A DNA stretch of 5,509 nt from Comamonadaceae bacterium. Lineage in GTDB: Bacteria; Pseudomonadota; Gammaproteobacteria; Burkholderiales; Burkholderiaceae_C. The DNA lies in the NCBI GenBank assembly GCA_947458345.1, contig CANHBU010000157.1:1-5509 (forward strand). The letters are read 5' to 3'. The first letter of the stretch is position 1. Each line of letters starts with the position of its first letter. The notes below the pieces were generated by a model. The model worked only from the letters and a program-made list of their open reading frames with translations. It did not search any database and was not told the origin of the DNA. Shown piece by piece: positions 1-5,509 of the stretch. The translations under genes were made by a program, and so were the position numbers.

Positions 1-371
1 AAACTGTAGGCGCTGATGTCATGGGCGATGCGAAAGGCTTCACGCGAGAGGCCGTCTAAAAAATCGCCCGCAATGGCTTCGCGCGGCGCATATCCGATGG
101 CGTGCACGAAGCCGTCAAACTGCGGCCAATGCACCGCGAGGTCCTGAAACAGGCGCTCGATCTGCTCGTCGCTGCCAACGTCGCAGTCGAACACCAGACG
201 GGAGTCGAACTCGGCGGCAAAATCGGTAATCCGGTCCTTGAAGCGTTCGCCGACGTAGCTGAACGCCAATTCAGCGCCCTGAGCATGGCAGGCCCGCGCG
301 ATCCCGTAGGCAATCGATCGGTTCGACAGCACCCCCGTGATCAGCAGTTTTTTGCCGGTCAAAAATCCCAT
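1..371 (-). CDS. fabI: Enoyl-[acyl-carrier-protein] reductase (NADH) FabI, N-terminal part, cut by left edge
   Basis: FabI reduces the trans-2 double bond of enoyl-ACP with NADH, the last step of each elongation cycle in type II fatty-acid synthesis, in the cytosol. 123 complete codons are visible, starting MGFLTGKKLLITGVLSNRSI, which closely resembles the start of E. coli FabI. The Rossmann fold of the short-chain dehydrogenase superfamily is clear: FabI-type nucleotide-binding segment ITGVLSNRSIAYGIA (residues 11-25), CDV near 63-65 (adenine side), and HAIGYAP (90-96), which contains the Gly93 position linked in E. coli FabI to diazaborine and triclosan resistance. Gly is present here, the susceptible-type residue. 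The last visible stretch, REAFRIAHDISAYS (110-123), matches the helix before the active site. The catalytic Tyr-X6-Lys lies beyond the left edge (family length about 260 residues), so activity cannot be judged. The ATG at 371-369 is preceded by a good Shine-Dalgarno. It is transcribed divergently from yejA. Confidence 0.96.
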   Translation of the reverse strand, partial: MGFLTGKKLLITGVLSNRSIAYGIARACHAQGAELAFSYVGERFKDRITDFAAEFDSRLVFDCDVGSDEQIERLFQDLAVHWPQFDGFVHAIGYAPREAIAGDFLDGLSREAFRIAHDISAYS

Positions 372-373
372 GT

Positions 374-408
374 CATGTCCTTTTGGTCGCTCGGCCGGTG
401 CCGACATG
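374..408. repeat. Nested inverted repeats in the fabI/yejA spacer
   Basis: Two perfect inverted repeats overlap. TCGGC (391-395) and GCCGA (400-404) flank a four-base loop CGGT. CATGTC (374-379) and GACATG (403-408) are 23 bases apart. They share bases 403-404, so they cannot both form fully at once. In a leftward fabI transcript the longer-range arm would pair with the end of the Shine-Dalgarno and the bases next to the start codon. Arms this short can occur by chance in GC-rich DNA, so function is unproven. Confidence 0.35.
378..382 (-). promoter_or_regulatory. Shine-Dalgarno of fabI
   Basis: On the minus strand the bases read AAGGA, then six bases, then the ATG at 371-369. This fixes the start codon. 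A second ATG at 376-374 lies between the two in another frame and meets a stop after four codons, so it is not used as a gene start. Confidence 0.75.
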
Positions 409-452
409 CCCCAGCGCCGCCTTGCTTTTTCATCTTGCGGCAGAATTGTCTC

Positions 453-2273
453 ATGAGGTCATTGCCGCGGATCATCGCCAAAGTCGGAGCACTTCTCGTC
501 TTGTGCGGCCTGCCCGTGGCGTGCTGGTCGGCTCACGGCTACGCGCTTTGGGGCGATTTGAAGTACCCCGAGGGCTTTGCCCATTTTGAGTACGTTAATC
601 CGCAGGCCCCTCGTGGCGGGCCCTTGCGCCTGGTCAGCAATACACGGGCCTCGACCTTTGACAAGTACAACCCCTTCACCATCAAGGGCAGCGCCCCGGC
701 TTATTTGTCGGACTTGATGTTCGACAGCCTGCTGGTGGCCTCGCTCGATGAAACCGGCTCGGGCTACGGATTGCTTGCCCAAGATATCGCCGTGGCCGCC
801 GATGGTCTGAGTGCCACCTTCAAGCTGCGCCCACAGGCCCGTTTCCACGATGGCCTGCCGGTGCTCGCCGCCGATGTCAAGCACAGCTTTGACACGCTGA
901 TGGGGCCCTACACGTCGCCAGCCTACAAGACCTTGCTGGAAGACGTGGCCGGCATTGAGGTGGTCGACGATCGGACGGTGCGCTACCGCTTCAAGAAGCC
1001 CAACCGAGAGCTGCCCTTGACGGTCGGAGGCTTGCCGGTTTTCAGCCGCAGCTGGGGGCTTGAGGCCGGCAAGCCCAAGCGTTTTGATCAGGTGGTCATG
1101 GACATCCCGATCGGCAGCGGGCCCTACAAGATCGGGCCGGTGCGCTTTGGCAAGGACATCACCTATGTGCGTGATCCGGCGTACTGGGGACGCGATCTCA
1201 ACGTGCGCCGCGGCATGGCCAACTTCGACCAGATCACCGTCAAGATCTACAAGGACAACACTGCCCGGCTCGAAGCGCTCAAGGCTGGGGAATTTGACCT
1301 GATGCGGTTTTTTTCTGCGGGCGATTGGGCGCGGCGGGTCAAGGGCAAGCGCTTTGACAGCGGTGAGCTGTTCAAGGGCGAGTTCCGGCATCGGCTGCCC
1401 TCGGGCTTCCAGAGTTTTGTGATCAACGTTCGACGCGACAAGTTCAAGGACGTGCGCGTGCGGCAGGCACTGGGCCTGGCGATGGACTACGAGTGGATGA
1501 ACCGGCAGCTGTTTTACGGCGCTTACCAGCGTGTCAACGGGCTGTTTGGCAACACCGACTGCCAGGCCAGCGGCGAGCCGACGCCGGCCGAAATTGCGCT
1601 GCTTGAGCCTTGGCGGGCGCAGGTGCCGCCCGCCGTGTTTGGGGCCATGGCGCAGGCCCCGCGCACCGACGGCGACAGCAGCCTGCGGCAAAACCTGCGT
1701 CGCGCCCGCGATCTTTTGGCCCAAGCGGGCTGGACCATCGAGCAGGGGGTGCTGCGCAATGCGCAGGGCCAGGCCTTCGAGATCAACTACCTCGACAGCA
1801 ACGAGGGCGGTGCGCGCGTGGTCTCACCCTGGGCACGCAACCTTGAGAAGCTGGGCATCAAACTCAACTACCGGGCGGTCGATTACGCCTTGTACCAGCA
1901 GCGCCTACAGAAATTTGATTTCGACATCACCACCATCGCCTACGGTGGCACGCACAGCCCGGGGCAGGAGTACGCCGACCTGTTCGGCAGCAAGGCGGCT
2001 GTGACCGAGGACTCGGGCAATTTGACAGGCATGAGCAACCCCGCGGTCGACGCGCTGATTGAGCGCATGGTGGCGGCCAAGACCAAGGCCGACCTGCTGC
2101 CAGCTTGCCGGGCGCTCGAGCGTGTCATTGCTCACAGCCACGTGCTGGTGCCCCAATGGTCTGCGCCCACCCACCGCATGGTCTACAACCAGCAGCGCCT
2201 GGCCCGCCCGCCGCAGATGCCGCCTTATGTGACCGGTGAAGTCTGGGCCTTGTTCACTTGGTGGAGTCGCTGA
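453..2273 (+). CDS. yejA: Periplasmic peptide-binding protein of a YejABEF ABC importer (solute-binding family 5)
   Basis: The 606-residue protein matches the length and order of YejA (about 600), the periplasmic oligopeptide receptor that delivers ligand to YejBE. The N-terminus has an Arg/Lys-rich start, a hydrophobic core (about 11-23) and likely cleavage between about 27 and 31. The mature part opens like E. coli YejA, with HFEYVNPQAPRGG (44-56). Family-5 features follow: FHDGLPVLAADVKHSF (131-146), IGSGPYKI (220-227), VINVRRDKFKDVRVRQALGL (323-342) with DYEWMNRQLFYGAY (345-358), and a C-terminal lobe ending in FTWWSR. The reading frame stays open upstream to 102, but that part is antisense to fabI and lacks a signal peptide. 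ATG 453 places the Arg-rich start of the signal peptide directly at the N-terminus. Upstream in-frame ATG 375 and TTG 435 are less likely. No strong Shine-Dalgarno precedes ATG 453. This is the first gene of the yej operon. The ligand cannot be deduced. Confidence 0.93.
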   Translation: MRSLPRIIAKVGALLVLCGLPVACWSAHGYALWGDLKYPEGFAHFEYVNPQAPRGGPLRLVSNTRASTFDKYNPFTIKGSAPAYLSDLMFDSLLVASLDETGSGYGLLAQDIAVAADGLSATFKLRPQARFHDGLPVLAADVKHSFDTLMGPYTSPAYKTLLEDVAGIEVVDDRTVRYRFKKPNRELPLTVGGLPVFSRSWGLEAGKPKRFDQVVMDIPIGSGPYKIGPVRFGKDITYVRDPAYWGRDLNVRRGMANFDQITVKIYKDNTARLEALKAGEFDLMRFFSAGDWARRVKGKRFDSGELFKGEFRHRLPSGFQSFVINVRRDKFKDVRVRQALGLAMDYEWMNRQLFYGAYQRVNGLFGNTDCQASGEPTPAEIALLEPWRAQVPPAVFGAMAQAPRTDGDSSLRQNLRRARDLLAQAGWTIEQGVLRNAQGQAFEINYLDSNEGGARVVSPWARNLEKLGIKLNYRAVDYALYQQRLQKFDFDITTIAYGGTHSPGQEYADLFGSKAAVTEDSGNLTGMSNPAVDALIERMVAAKTKADLLPACRALERVIAHSHVLVPQWSAPTHRMVYNQQRLARPPQMPPYVTGEVWALFTWWSR

Positions 2274-2275
2274 TG
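2260..2275 (+). promoter_or_regulatory. Coupled stop/start and Shine-Dalgarno at the yejA-yejB junction
   Basis: GGTGGAG (2260-2266), inside the last codons of yejA, stands six bases before the yejB ATG (2273-2275). That ATG shares its A with the yejA TGA (TGATG). This supports ATG 2273 over an in-frame TTG at 2258, and ribosomes finishing yejA can restart directly on yejB. Confidence 0.75.
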
Positions 2276-3304
2276 CTGGCCTACATTGTCAAGCGCTTGT
2301 TGCTCATGATTCCGACGCTGCTGGGCGTCTTGCTGCTGACCTTTGTGGTGATCCAGTTCGTCCCGGGCGGTCCGGTCGAGCAGTACCTGGCCGAGGCCAA
2401 GGTCGGGGCTGGAGGGGCCGGTGCGGAAAGTGGCGGTTTGAGTTACCGGGGCTCGCAGGGGGTTGATCCCAAGCGCATCGAACAAATCAAAGCCCTTTAC
2501 GGATTCGACAAGCCGGCGCACGAGCGGTTTTTTCAGATGCTGGTTCAATTCGCCCAATTCGACCTGGGCAAGAGTTTCTTTCAAAACAAGGCCGTTGCCG
2601 ATCTCATTGTCGAGAAGCTTCCGGTCTCGATCAGTCTGGGGCTGTGGACTTTCTTTATCAGTTATCTGGTCGCGGTGCCCCTCGGAGTGGCCAAGGCCGT
2701 CAGGGCGGGTTCGCGCTTTGACACGCTGACCACCTTGTTGGTGCTGGTCGGTTACGCGATTCCGGGGTTTGTACTGGGCGTGGTGCTGCTGGTGGTTTTT
2801 GGTGGGCAGTTGCAGTGGTTTCCGCTGCGAGGGCTGACCTCGAGCAACTGGGCCGAGTTGTCTTGGGGCGCGCGCATCGTCGACTATCTTTGGCACATCT
2901 GCTTGCCGGTCACTGCCATGGTGCTGGGCAATTTTGCGGTCACCGCCATCTTGACCAAAAACGCTTTTTTGGAGGAAATTCGCAAGCAGTATGTGATCAC
3001 GGCCCGCGCCAAGGGACTGGCGCAAAGACAGGTGCTTTACAAGCATGTGTTCCGCAATGCCCTGATTCCTATCGTCACCGGTTTTCCCGCTGCATTCGTG
3101 GGTGCCTTTTTCACCGGGTCTTTGCTGATCGAGACGCTCTTTTCGCTCGATGGCCTGGGTCTCTTGAGTTACGAGAGCGTGATCCGGCGTGACTATCCGG
3201 TGGTGCTGGGCACGCTCTACCTCTTTACGCTGATCGGCCTGCTGACCAAGCTGATCAGTGACCTCTGTTACGTCTGGGTGGATCCGCGTGTCCGATTCGA
3301 CTGA
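2273..3304 (+). CDS. yejB: Inner-membrane permease YejB of the peptide ABC importer
   Basis: At 343 residues this is an OppB/DppB-type binding-protein-dependent permease; with YejE it forms the transmembrane channel. The first membrane segment (about 8-30, in MLAYIVKRLLLMIPTLLGVL) ends at the hallmark VPGGPVEQYL (30-39). It is followed by a Gly/Ala-rich periplasmic stretch (about 42-60) and YGFDKPAHERF (76-86), all as in E. coli YejB. Further hydrophobic segments lie near 118-140, 152-178, 206-228, 270-287 and 310-330. The cytoplasmic EAA loop that docks on the ATPase is TARAKGLAQRQVLYKHVFRNALIPI (243-267), with the conserved Gly248. The end, YVWVDPRVRFD, is typical of the family. The chosen ATG gives the family's usual N-terminus. 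It overlaps yejA by one base and yejE by 17. Confidence 0.95.
   Translation: MLAYIVKRLLLMIPTLLGVLLLTFVVIQFVPGGPVEQYLAEAKVGAGGAGAESGGLSYRGSQGVDPKRIEQIKALYGFDKPAHERFFQMLVQFAQFDLGKSFFQNKAVADLIVEKLPVSISLGLWTFFISYLVAVPLGVAKAVRAGSRFDTLTTLLVLVGYAIPGFVLGVVLLVVFGGQLQWFPLRGLTSSNWAELSWGARIVDYLWHICLPVTAMVLGNFAVTAILTKNAFLEEIRKQYVITARAKGLAQRQVLYKHVFRNALIPIVTGFPAAFVGAFFTGSLLIETLFSLDGLGLLSYESVIRRDYPVVLGTLYLFTLIGLLTKLISDLCYVWVDPRVRFD
3276..3290 (+). promoter_or_regulatory. Shine-Dalgarno and GTG start of yejE inside the yejB 3' end
   Basis: GGGTGGA (3276-3282) lies five bases before GTG 3288-3290. The alternative in-frame GTG at 3258 has no comparable purine tract and would lengthen both the gene overlap and the N-terminus beyond the family pattern. 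The GTG at 3288 is therefore the better start. Confidence 0.65.
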
Positions 3305-4358
3305 TCTGCAGCCCCGCGCCGTTTTGGCCGCACCGACCGCTTCGCCGGCGCGTCGGGCTTGGCGCAGGTTCAGGCGCAACCGGCTGGGCTTTTGGAGCCT
3401 GCTGGTGTTTTGCACCCTGGTGCTGCTGAGCCTGGCGGCCGAACTGGTCTCCAACGACCGCCCTTTGTTGGTGCGCTATCAGGGGCAGCTCTACTACCCG
3501 GTTCTGGTCAGTTACCCCGAGAAGGTGTTCGGCGGTGACTTCGACACAGCCACCGATTACCACGACCCCTTTATTCGTCAACGGCTGGCTGAGGGCGGCA
3601 ACTGGGCAATCTTTGCGCCCAACCCCTACGGGCCCAAGACCATCAACTACTTCGCCCGCGAACCCAACCCCTCTCGCCCGACGGCCGACAACCTGCTTGG
3701 CACCGACGACCGCGGGCGCGATTTGCTGGCGCAGCTGATTTACGGTTTTCGCGTCAGCGTGCTGTTCGCACTGGCCCTGACTTTTACCGGGGTTTTGCTC
3801 GGCGTACTCAGCGGCGCGATACAGGGCTATTTCGGGGGCAAGACCGACTTGGCCTTCCAGCGCTTTATTGAAATTTGGGGCTCCATGCCCGAGCTCTATC
3901 TTCTGATCATTTTTAGCGCGGTGTTTGCGCCCAGCGTGTCGCTGCTGCTGATTTTGCTCAGCCTTTTTGGCTGGATGGGCCTGTCGGACTACGTGCGAGC
4001 CGAGTTTCTGCGCAACCGCCAGATGGACTATGTTCGTGCTGCACGCGCCATGGGTCTGTCCAACGGGCAGATCATTTGGCGCCACGTGCTGCCCAACAGC
4101 TTGACCCCCGTGGTGACCTTTCTGCCGTTTCGCATGAGTGCGGCGATTTTGGCGCTGACCTCGCTCGACTTTCTGGGTTTGGGAGTTCCACCCGGCACCC
4201 CCTCTTTGGGAGAGCTGTTGGCCCAGGGCAAGAACAGCATCGATGCTTGGTGGATTTCGCTTTCGACCTTTGGAGTGCTCGTGGGCACCTTGCTGTTGCT
4301 CACTTTCATGGGCGATGCTCTGCGCGATGCGCTTGACCCAAGAAAGGCCGACCGATGA
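3288..4358 (+). CDS. yejE: Inner-membrane permease YejE of the peptide ABC importer
   Basis: At 356 residues (E. coli YejE about 340) this is an OppC/DppC-type permease pairing with YejB. A cytoplasmic leader (1-33) ends in the basic RRAWRRFRRNRLGFWSLL (22-39), the usual OppC-type run into membrane segment one (about 35-52). A long periplasmic insertion typical of YejE follows (about 53-135), containing NDRPLLVRYQGQLYYPVL (56-73). LGTDDRGRDLLAQLIYGFRVS (137-157) is the conserved OppC-family signature before the permease core. The EAA loop is YVRAARAMGLSNGQIIWRHVLPN (248-270), with Gly256. SLDFLGLGVPPGTPSLGELL (292-311) and the C-terminal DALRDALDPRK (343-353) are also family-typical. Starting at GTG 3288 overlaps yejB by 17 bases. 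The stop overlaps the yejF start as ATGA. Confidence 0.94.
   Translation: MSDSTDLQPRAVLAAPTASPARRAWRRFRRNRLGFWSLLVFCTLVLLSLAAELVSNDRPLLVRYQGQLYYPVLVSYPEKVFGGDFDTATDYHDPFIRQRLAEGGNWAIFAPNPYGPKTINYFAREPNPSRPTADNLLGTDDRGRDLLAQLIYGFRVSVLFALALTFTGVLLGVLSGAIQGYFGGKTDLAFQRFIEIWGSMPELYLLIIFSAVFAPSVSLLLILLSLFGWMGLSDYVRAEFLRNRQMDYVRAARAMGLSNGQIIWRHVLPNSLTPVVTFLPFRMSAAILALTSLDFLGLGVPPGTPSLGELLAQGKNSIDAWWISLSTFGVLVGTLLLLTFMGDALRDALDPRKADR
4342..4357 (+). promoter_or_regulatory. Shine-Dalgarno and ATGA overlap at the yejE-yejF junction
   Basis: GAAAGG (4342-4347) stands seven bases before ATG 4355-4357, which overlaps the yejE TGA (4356-4358) in an ATGA. This is the standard arrangement for coupled translation, and it sets the yejF start. 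Confidence 0.75.
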
Positions 4359-5509
4359 GCAGCCCCTTGCTGGAGGTGCGAAAGCTGACGGTCTCCTTTG
4401 CCGGCCAAACGGTGGTCAAAGGCATCGATTTCGAGATCCGGCAAGGCGAAAAGCTTGCGCTGGTGGGAGAGTCGGGCTCGGGCAAGACGGTCACGGCGCT
4501 GAGCTTGCTTGGGCTGGCGCAAGGCTCAAGCACAGGCGGGCAGGCCCTGTTGCATGCGCCTGAGGCGCAAACGCAGGACCTGATGGCCTTGTCGGAGCGG
4601 CAACTGCAGGCGCTGCGCGGCAGCCAGATCGCGATGATCTTCCAGGAGCCGATGACGGCGCTCAATCCGCTGTTTTCCATCGGCGATCAAATTGCTGAGG
4701 TCTTGCAACTCAAGCAGGGTCTGACGCGAGCGCAAGCCTGGGAGGCCGCGGTCGCTTGCCTGGCGCAAACCGGGATTGCCGAGCCCGAAAGGCGGGCCCG
4801 CAGCTTTGCCCATCAGCTCTCGGGCGGGCAACGTCAGCGCGCCATGATCGCGATGGCGCTGGCCTGCCAGCCTGGCTTGTTGCTGGCCGATGAGCCCACG
4901 ACGGCGCTCGACGTGAGCCTGCGCGGTCAGATTCTGGAGCTGCTCTCTCATTTGCAGCAAAAAAATTCCATGGCGGTGCTGCTGATCACCCACGATCTCA
5001 ATTTGGTGCGCCGTTTCGCCGACCGTGTGGCGGTGATGGAGCAGGGCCGGATCGTCGAGCACGGCCCCGTGGCGCAGGTGTTTGGCCATCCCGAGCACGC
5101 TTACACCCGGCAGTTGCTGGCCAGCCGGCCGCAGCGCGACTTGGCCGATGTCGCGCCGGCGCCCGCTTGGCTGCAGGCCCACGAGGTCAGTGTGCGCTAC
5201 CCGGTTCCCCGTCCGGGTGTGCGTGGCTGGCTCAAGCCCGGCTCTTTTTTGGCGGTCGACAAAGCCAGTCTGTCGATCGCGCCCGGCTGCACGCTCGGCG
5301 TGGTGGGCGAATCGGGTTCGGGCAAGTCGACGCTGGCGCTGGCTTTGTTGGGCCTACAGCCCTTCGAAGGCCAGATCCGCCTCGGCGATCAAAGCTGGAG
5401 CGAGCGCGCTGCGGCCAACAAAGCCCTCAGGCGGCAGGTTCAGGTGGTGTTTCAGGACCCCTTTTCCTCGCTGTCCCCGCGCATGACCATTGAAGAAATC
5501 GTCGGTGAA
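4355..5509 (+). CDS. yejF: Double-domain ABC ATPase YejF, cut by right edge
   Basis: 385 residues are visible of about 530 expected. YejF fuses two OppD/OppF-like nucleotide-binding domains and hydrolyses ATP on the cytoplasmic side of YejBE. The first domain is complete: Walker A GESGSGKT (38-45), Q-loop FQEP with Gln97, signature LSGGQ (155-159), Walker B LLLADE (175-180), D-loop ALD (184-186) and switch His213 in ITHD. It closes with the peptide-transporter motif HPEHAYTRQLL (245-255). After a short linker the second domain starts near 272 and shows Walker A GESGSGKST (318-326) and Q-loop FQDP with Gln367. Its signature, Walker B and H-loop lie beyond the window. All visible catalytic residues are intact. 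The frame is open to the last base, and nothing suggests a broken gene. Confidence 0.95.
   Translation, partial: MSSPLLEVRKLTVSFAGQTVVKGIDFEIRQGEKLALVGESGSGKTVTALSLLGLAQGSSTGGQALLHAPEAQTQDLMALSERQLQALRGSQIAMIFQEPMTALNPLFSIGDQIAEVLQLKQGLTRAQAWEAAVACLAQTGIAEPERRARSFAHQLSGGQRQRAMIAMALACQPGLLLADEPTTALDVSLRGQILELLSHLQQKNSMAVLLITHDLNLVRRFADRVAVMEQGRIVEHGPVAQVFGHPEHAYTRQLLASRPQRDLADVAPAPAWLQAHEVSVRYPVPRPGVRGWLKPGSFLAVDKASLSIAPGCTLGVVGESGSGKSTLALALLGLQPFEGQIRLGDQSWSERAAANKALRRQVQVVFQDPFSSLSPRMTIEEIVGE

Larger units (their letters stand above)
372..452. other. Divergent intergenic spacer between fabI and yejA
   Basis: This 81-base spacer, or the first codons beside it, must hold any promoter for both fabI (leftward) and the yej operon (rightward). 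I see no sigma-70 pair with good boxes and spacing in either direction. The best rightward -10-like hexamer is CAGAAT (441-446), which has no proper -35 and lies too close to the yejA ATG. The best leftward one is GACAAT (minus strand, 450-445). There is no rho-independent terminator and no recognisable operator beyond the inverted repeats listed separately. The fabI promoter may extend into yejA, and the yejA promoter into fabI. Confidence 0.6.

Noticed and set aside
56..313. Small minus-strand frame overlapping fabI
   Set aside because: It is in a different frame from the real fabI, which is recognisable along all 123 visible codons. Its product has no motif.
102..452. N-terminal extension of the yejA frame by 117 codons
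   Set aside because: It runs antisense through fabI, would put the signal peptide in the middle of the protein, and has no counterpart in YejA. The frame is open only because of base composition.
459..1724. Open frame of 421 codons on the minus strand, antisense to yejA
   Set aside because: It lies entirely opposite a well-supported yejA. Its protein is rich in His, Gln, Arg and Ala without any recognisable domain, as expected from the complement of GC-biased codons.
3258..3287. Upstream GTG as the start of yejE
   Set aside because: It lacks a Shine-Dalgarno, increases the overlap with yejB, and adds ten residues not matching the family. GTG 3288 has GGGTGGA at a suitable distance.
2225..3454. 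Open frame of 409 codons on the minus strand, antisense to yejB
   Set aside because: The product is a highly charged Gln/His/Arg-rich string without motifs, spanning the ends of three real genes on the other strand. This is typical of a codon-bias shadow.
3255..4085. Open frame of 276 codons on the minus strand, antisense to yejE
   Set aside because: It has the same composition and lack of motifs as the other antisense frames, and the plus strand here encodes a clear YejE.
4526..5182. Open frame of 218 codons on the minus strand, antisense to yejF
   Set aside because: The plus strand encodes the first YejF ATPase domain with every catalytic motif in order. The antisense product shows only Gln/Arg/Leu-rich low-complexity sequence.
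4355..5509. Two separate OppD and OppF genes instead of one YejF
   Set aside because: The frame is continuous from the first ATPase domain through the linker into the second, with no stop and no new start with a Shine-Dalgarno. The yejABE context also predicts a fused ATPase.

Overview
The window is GC-rich, gene-dense bacterial chromosome. Protein similarity and gene style suggest a betaproteobacterium, most likely Burkholderiales/Comamonadaceae. That placement is inferred from GC-biased third codon positions, the form of FabI and the Yej proteins, and tight gene packing; no rRNA or marker gene is present to confirm it. Apart from one 81-base divergent spacer, every base lies in a protein-coding gene.

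Layout. Bases 1-371 (minus strand) hold the first 123 codons of fabI, the NADH-dependent enoyl-ACP reductase of fatty-acid synthesis; its 3' end lies beyond the left edge. Bases 372-452 are a short spacer between divergent genes. From 453 to the right edge, on the plus strand, runs a complete-looking yejA-yejB-yejE-yejF order for an ABC peptide importer: periplasmic binding protein (453-2273), two inner-membrane permeases (2273-3304 and 3288-4358) and a double-domain ATPase (from 4355), which is cut by the right edge at residue 385 of an expected ~530.

How it works together. YejA should capture oligopeptides in the periplasm and deliver them to the YejB/YejE channel. The two nucleotide-binding domains of the single YejF polypeptide would power import. 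The genes are joined by stop/start overlaps (TGATG, a 17-base overlap, ATGA), which points to one transcript with coupled translation. In enterobacteria this transporter imports microcin C, and in several pathogens and symbionts it affects sensitivity to antimicrobial peptides. Its substrate here cannot be read from the sequence.

I see no RNA gene, mobile element, CRISPR array, rho-independent terminator or foreign-looking segment. Several long open frames lie antisense to the yej genes, and I regard them as codon-usage shadows. I found no convincing new system. The points worth a second look are modest: the shared fabI/yejA spacer with nested inverted repeats, the weak translation start of yejA, its ambiguous signal peptide, and the coupling of the operon.
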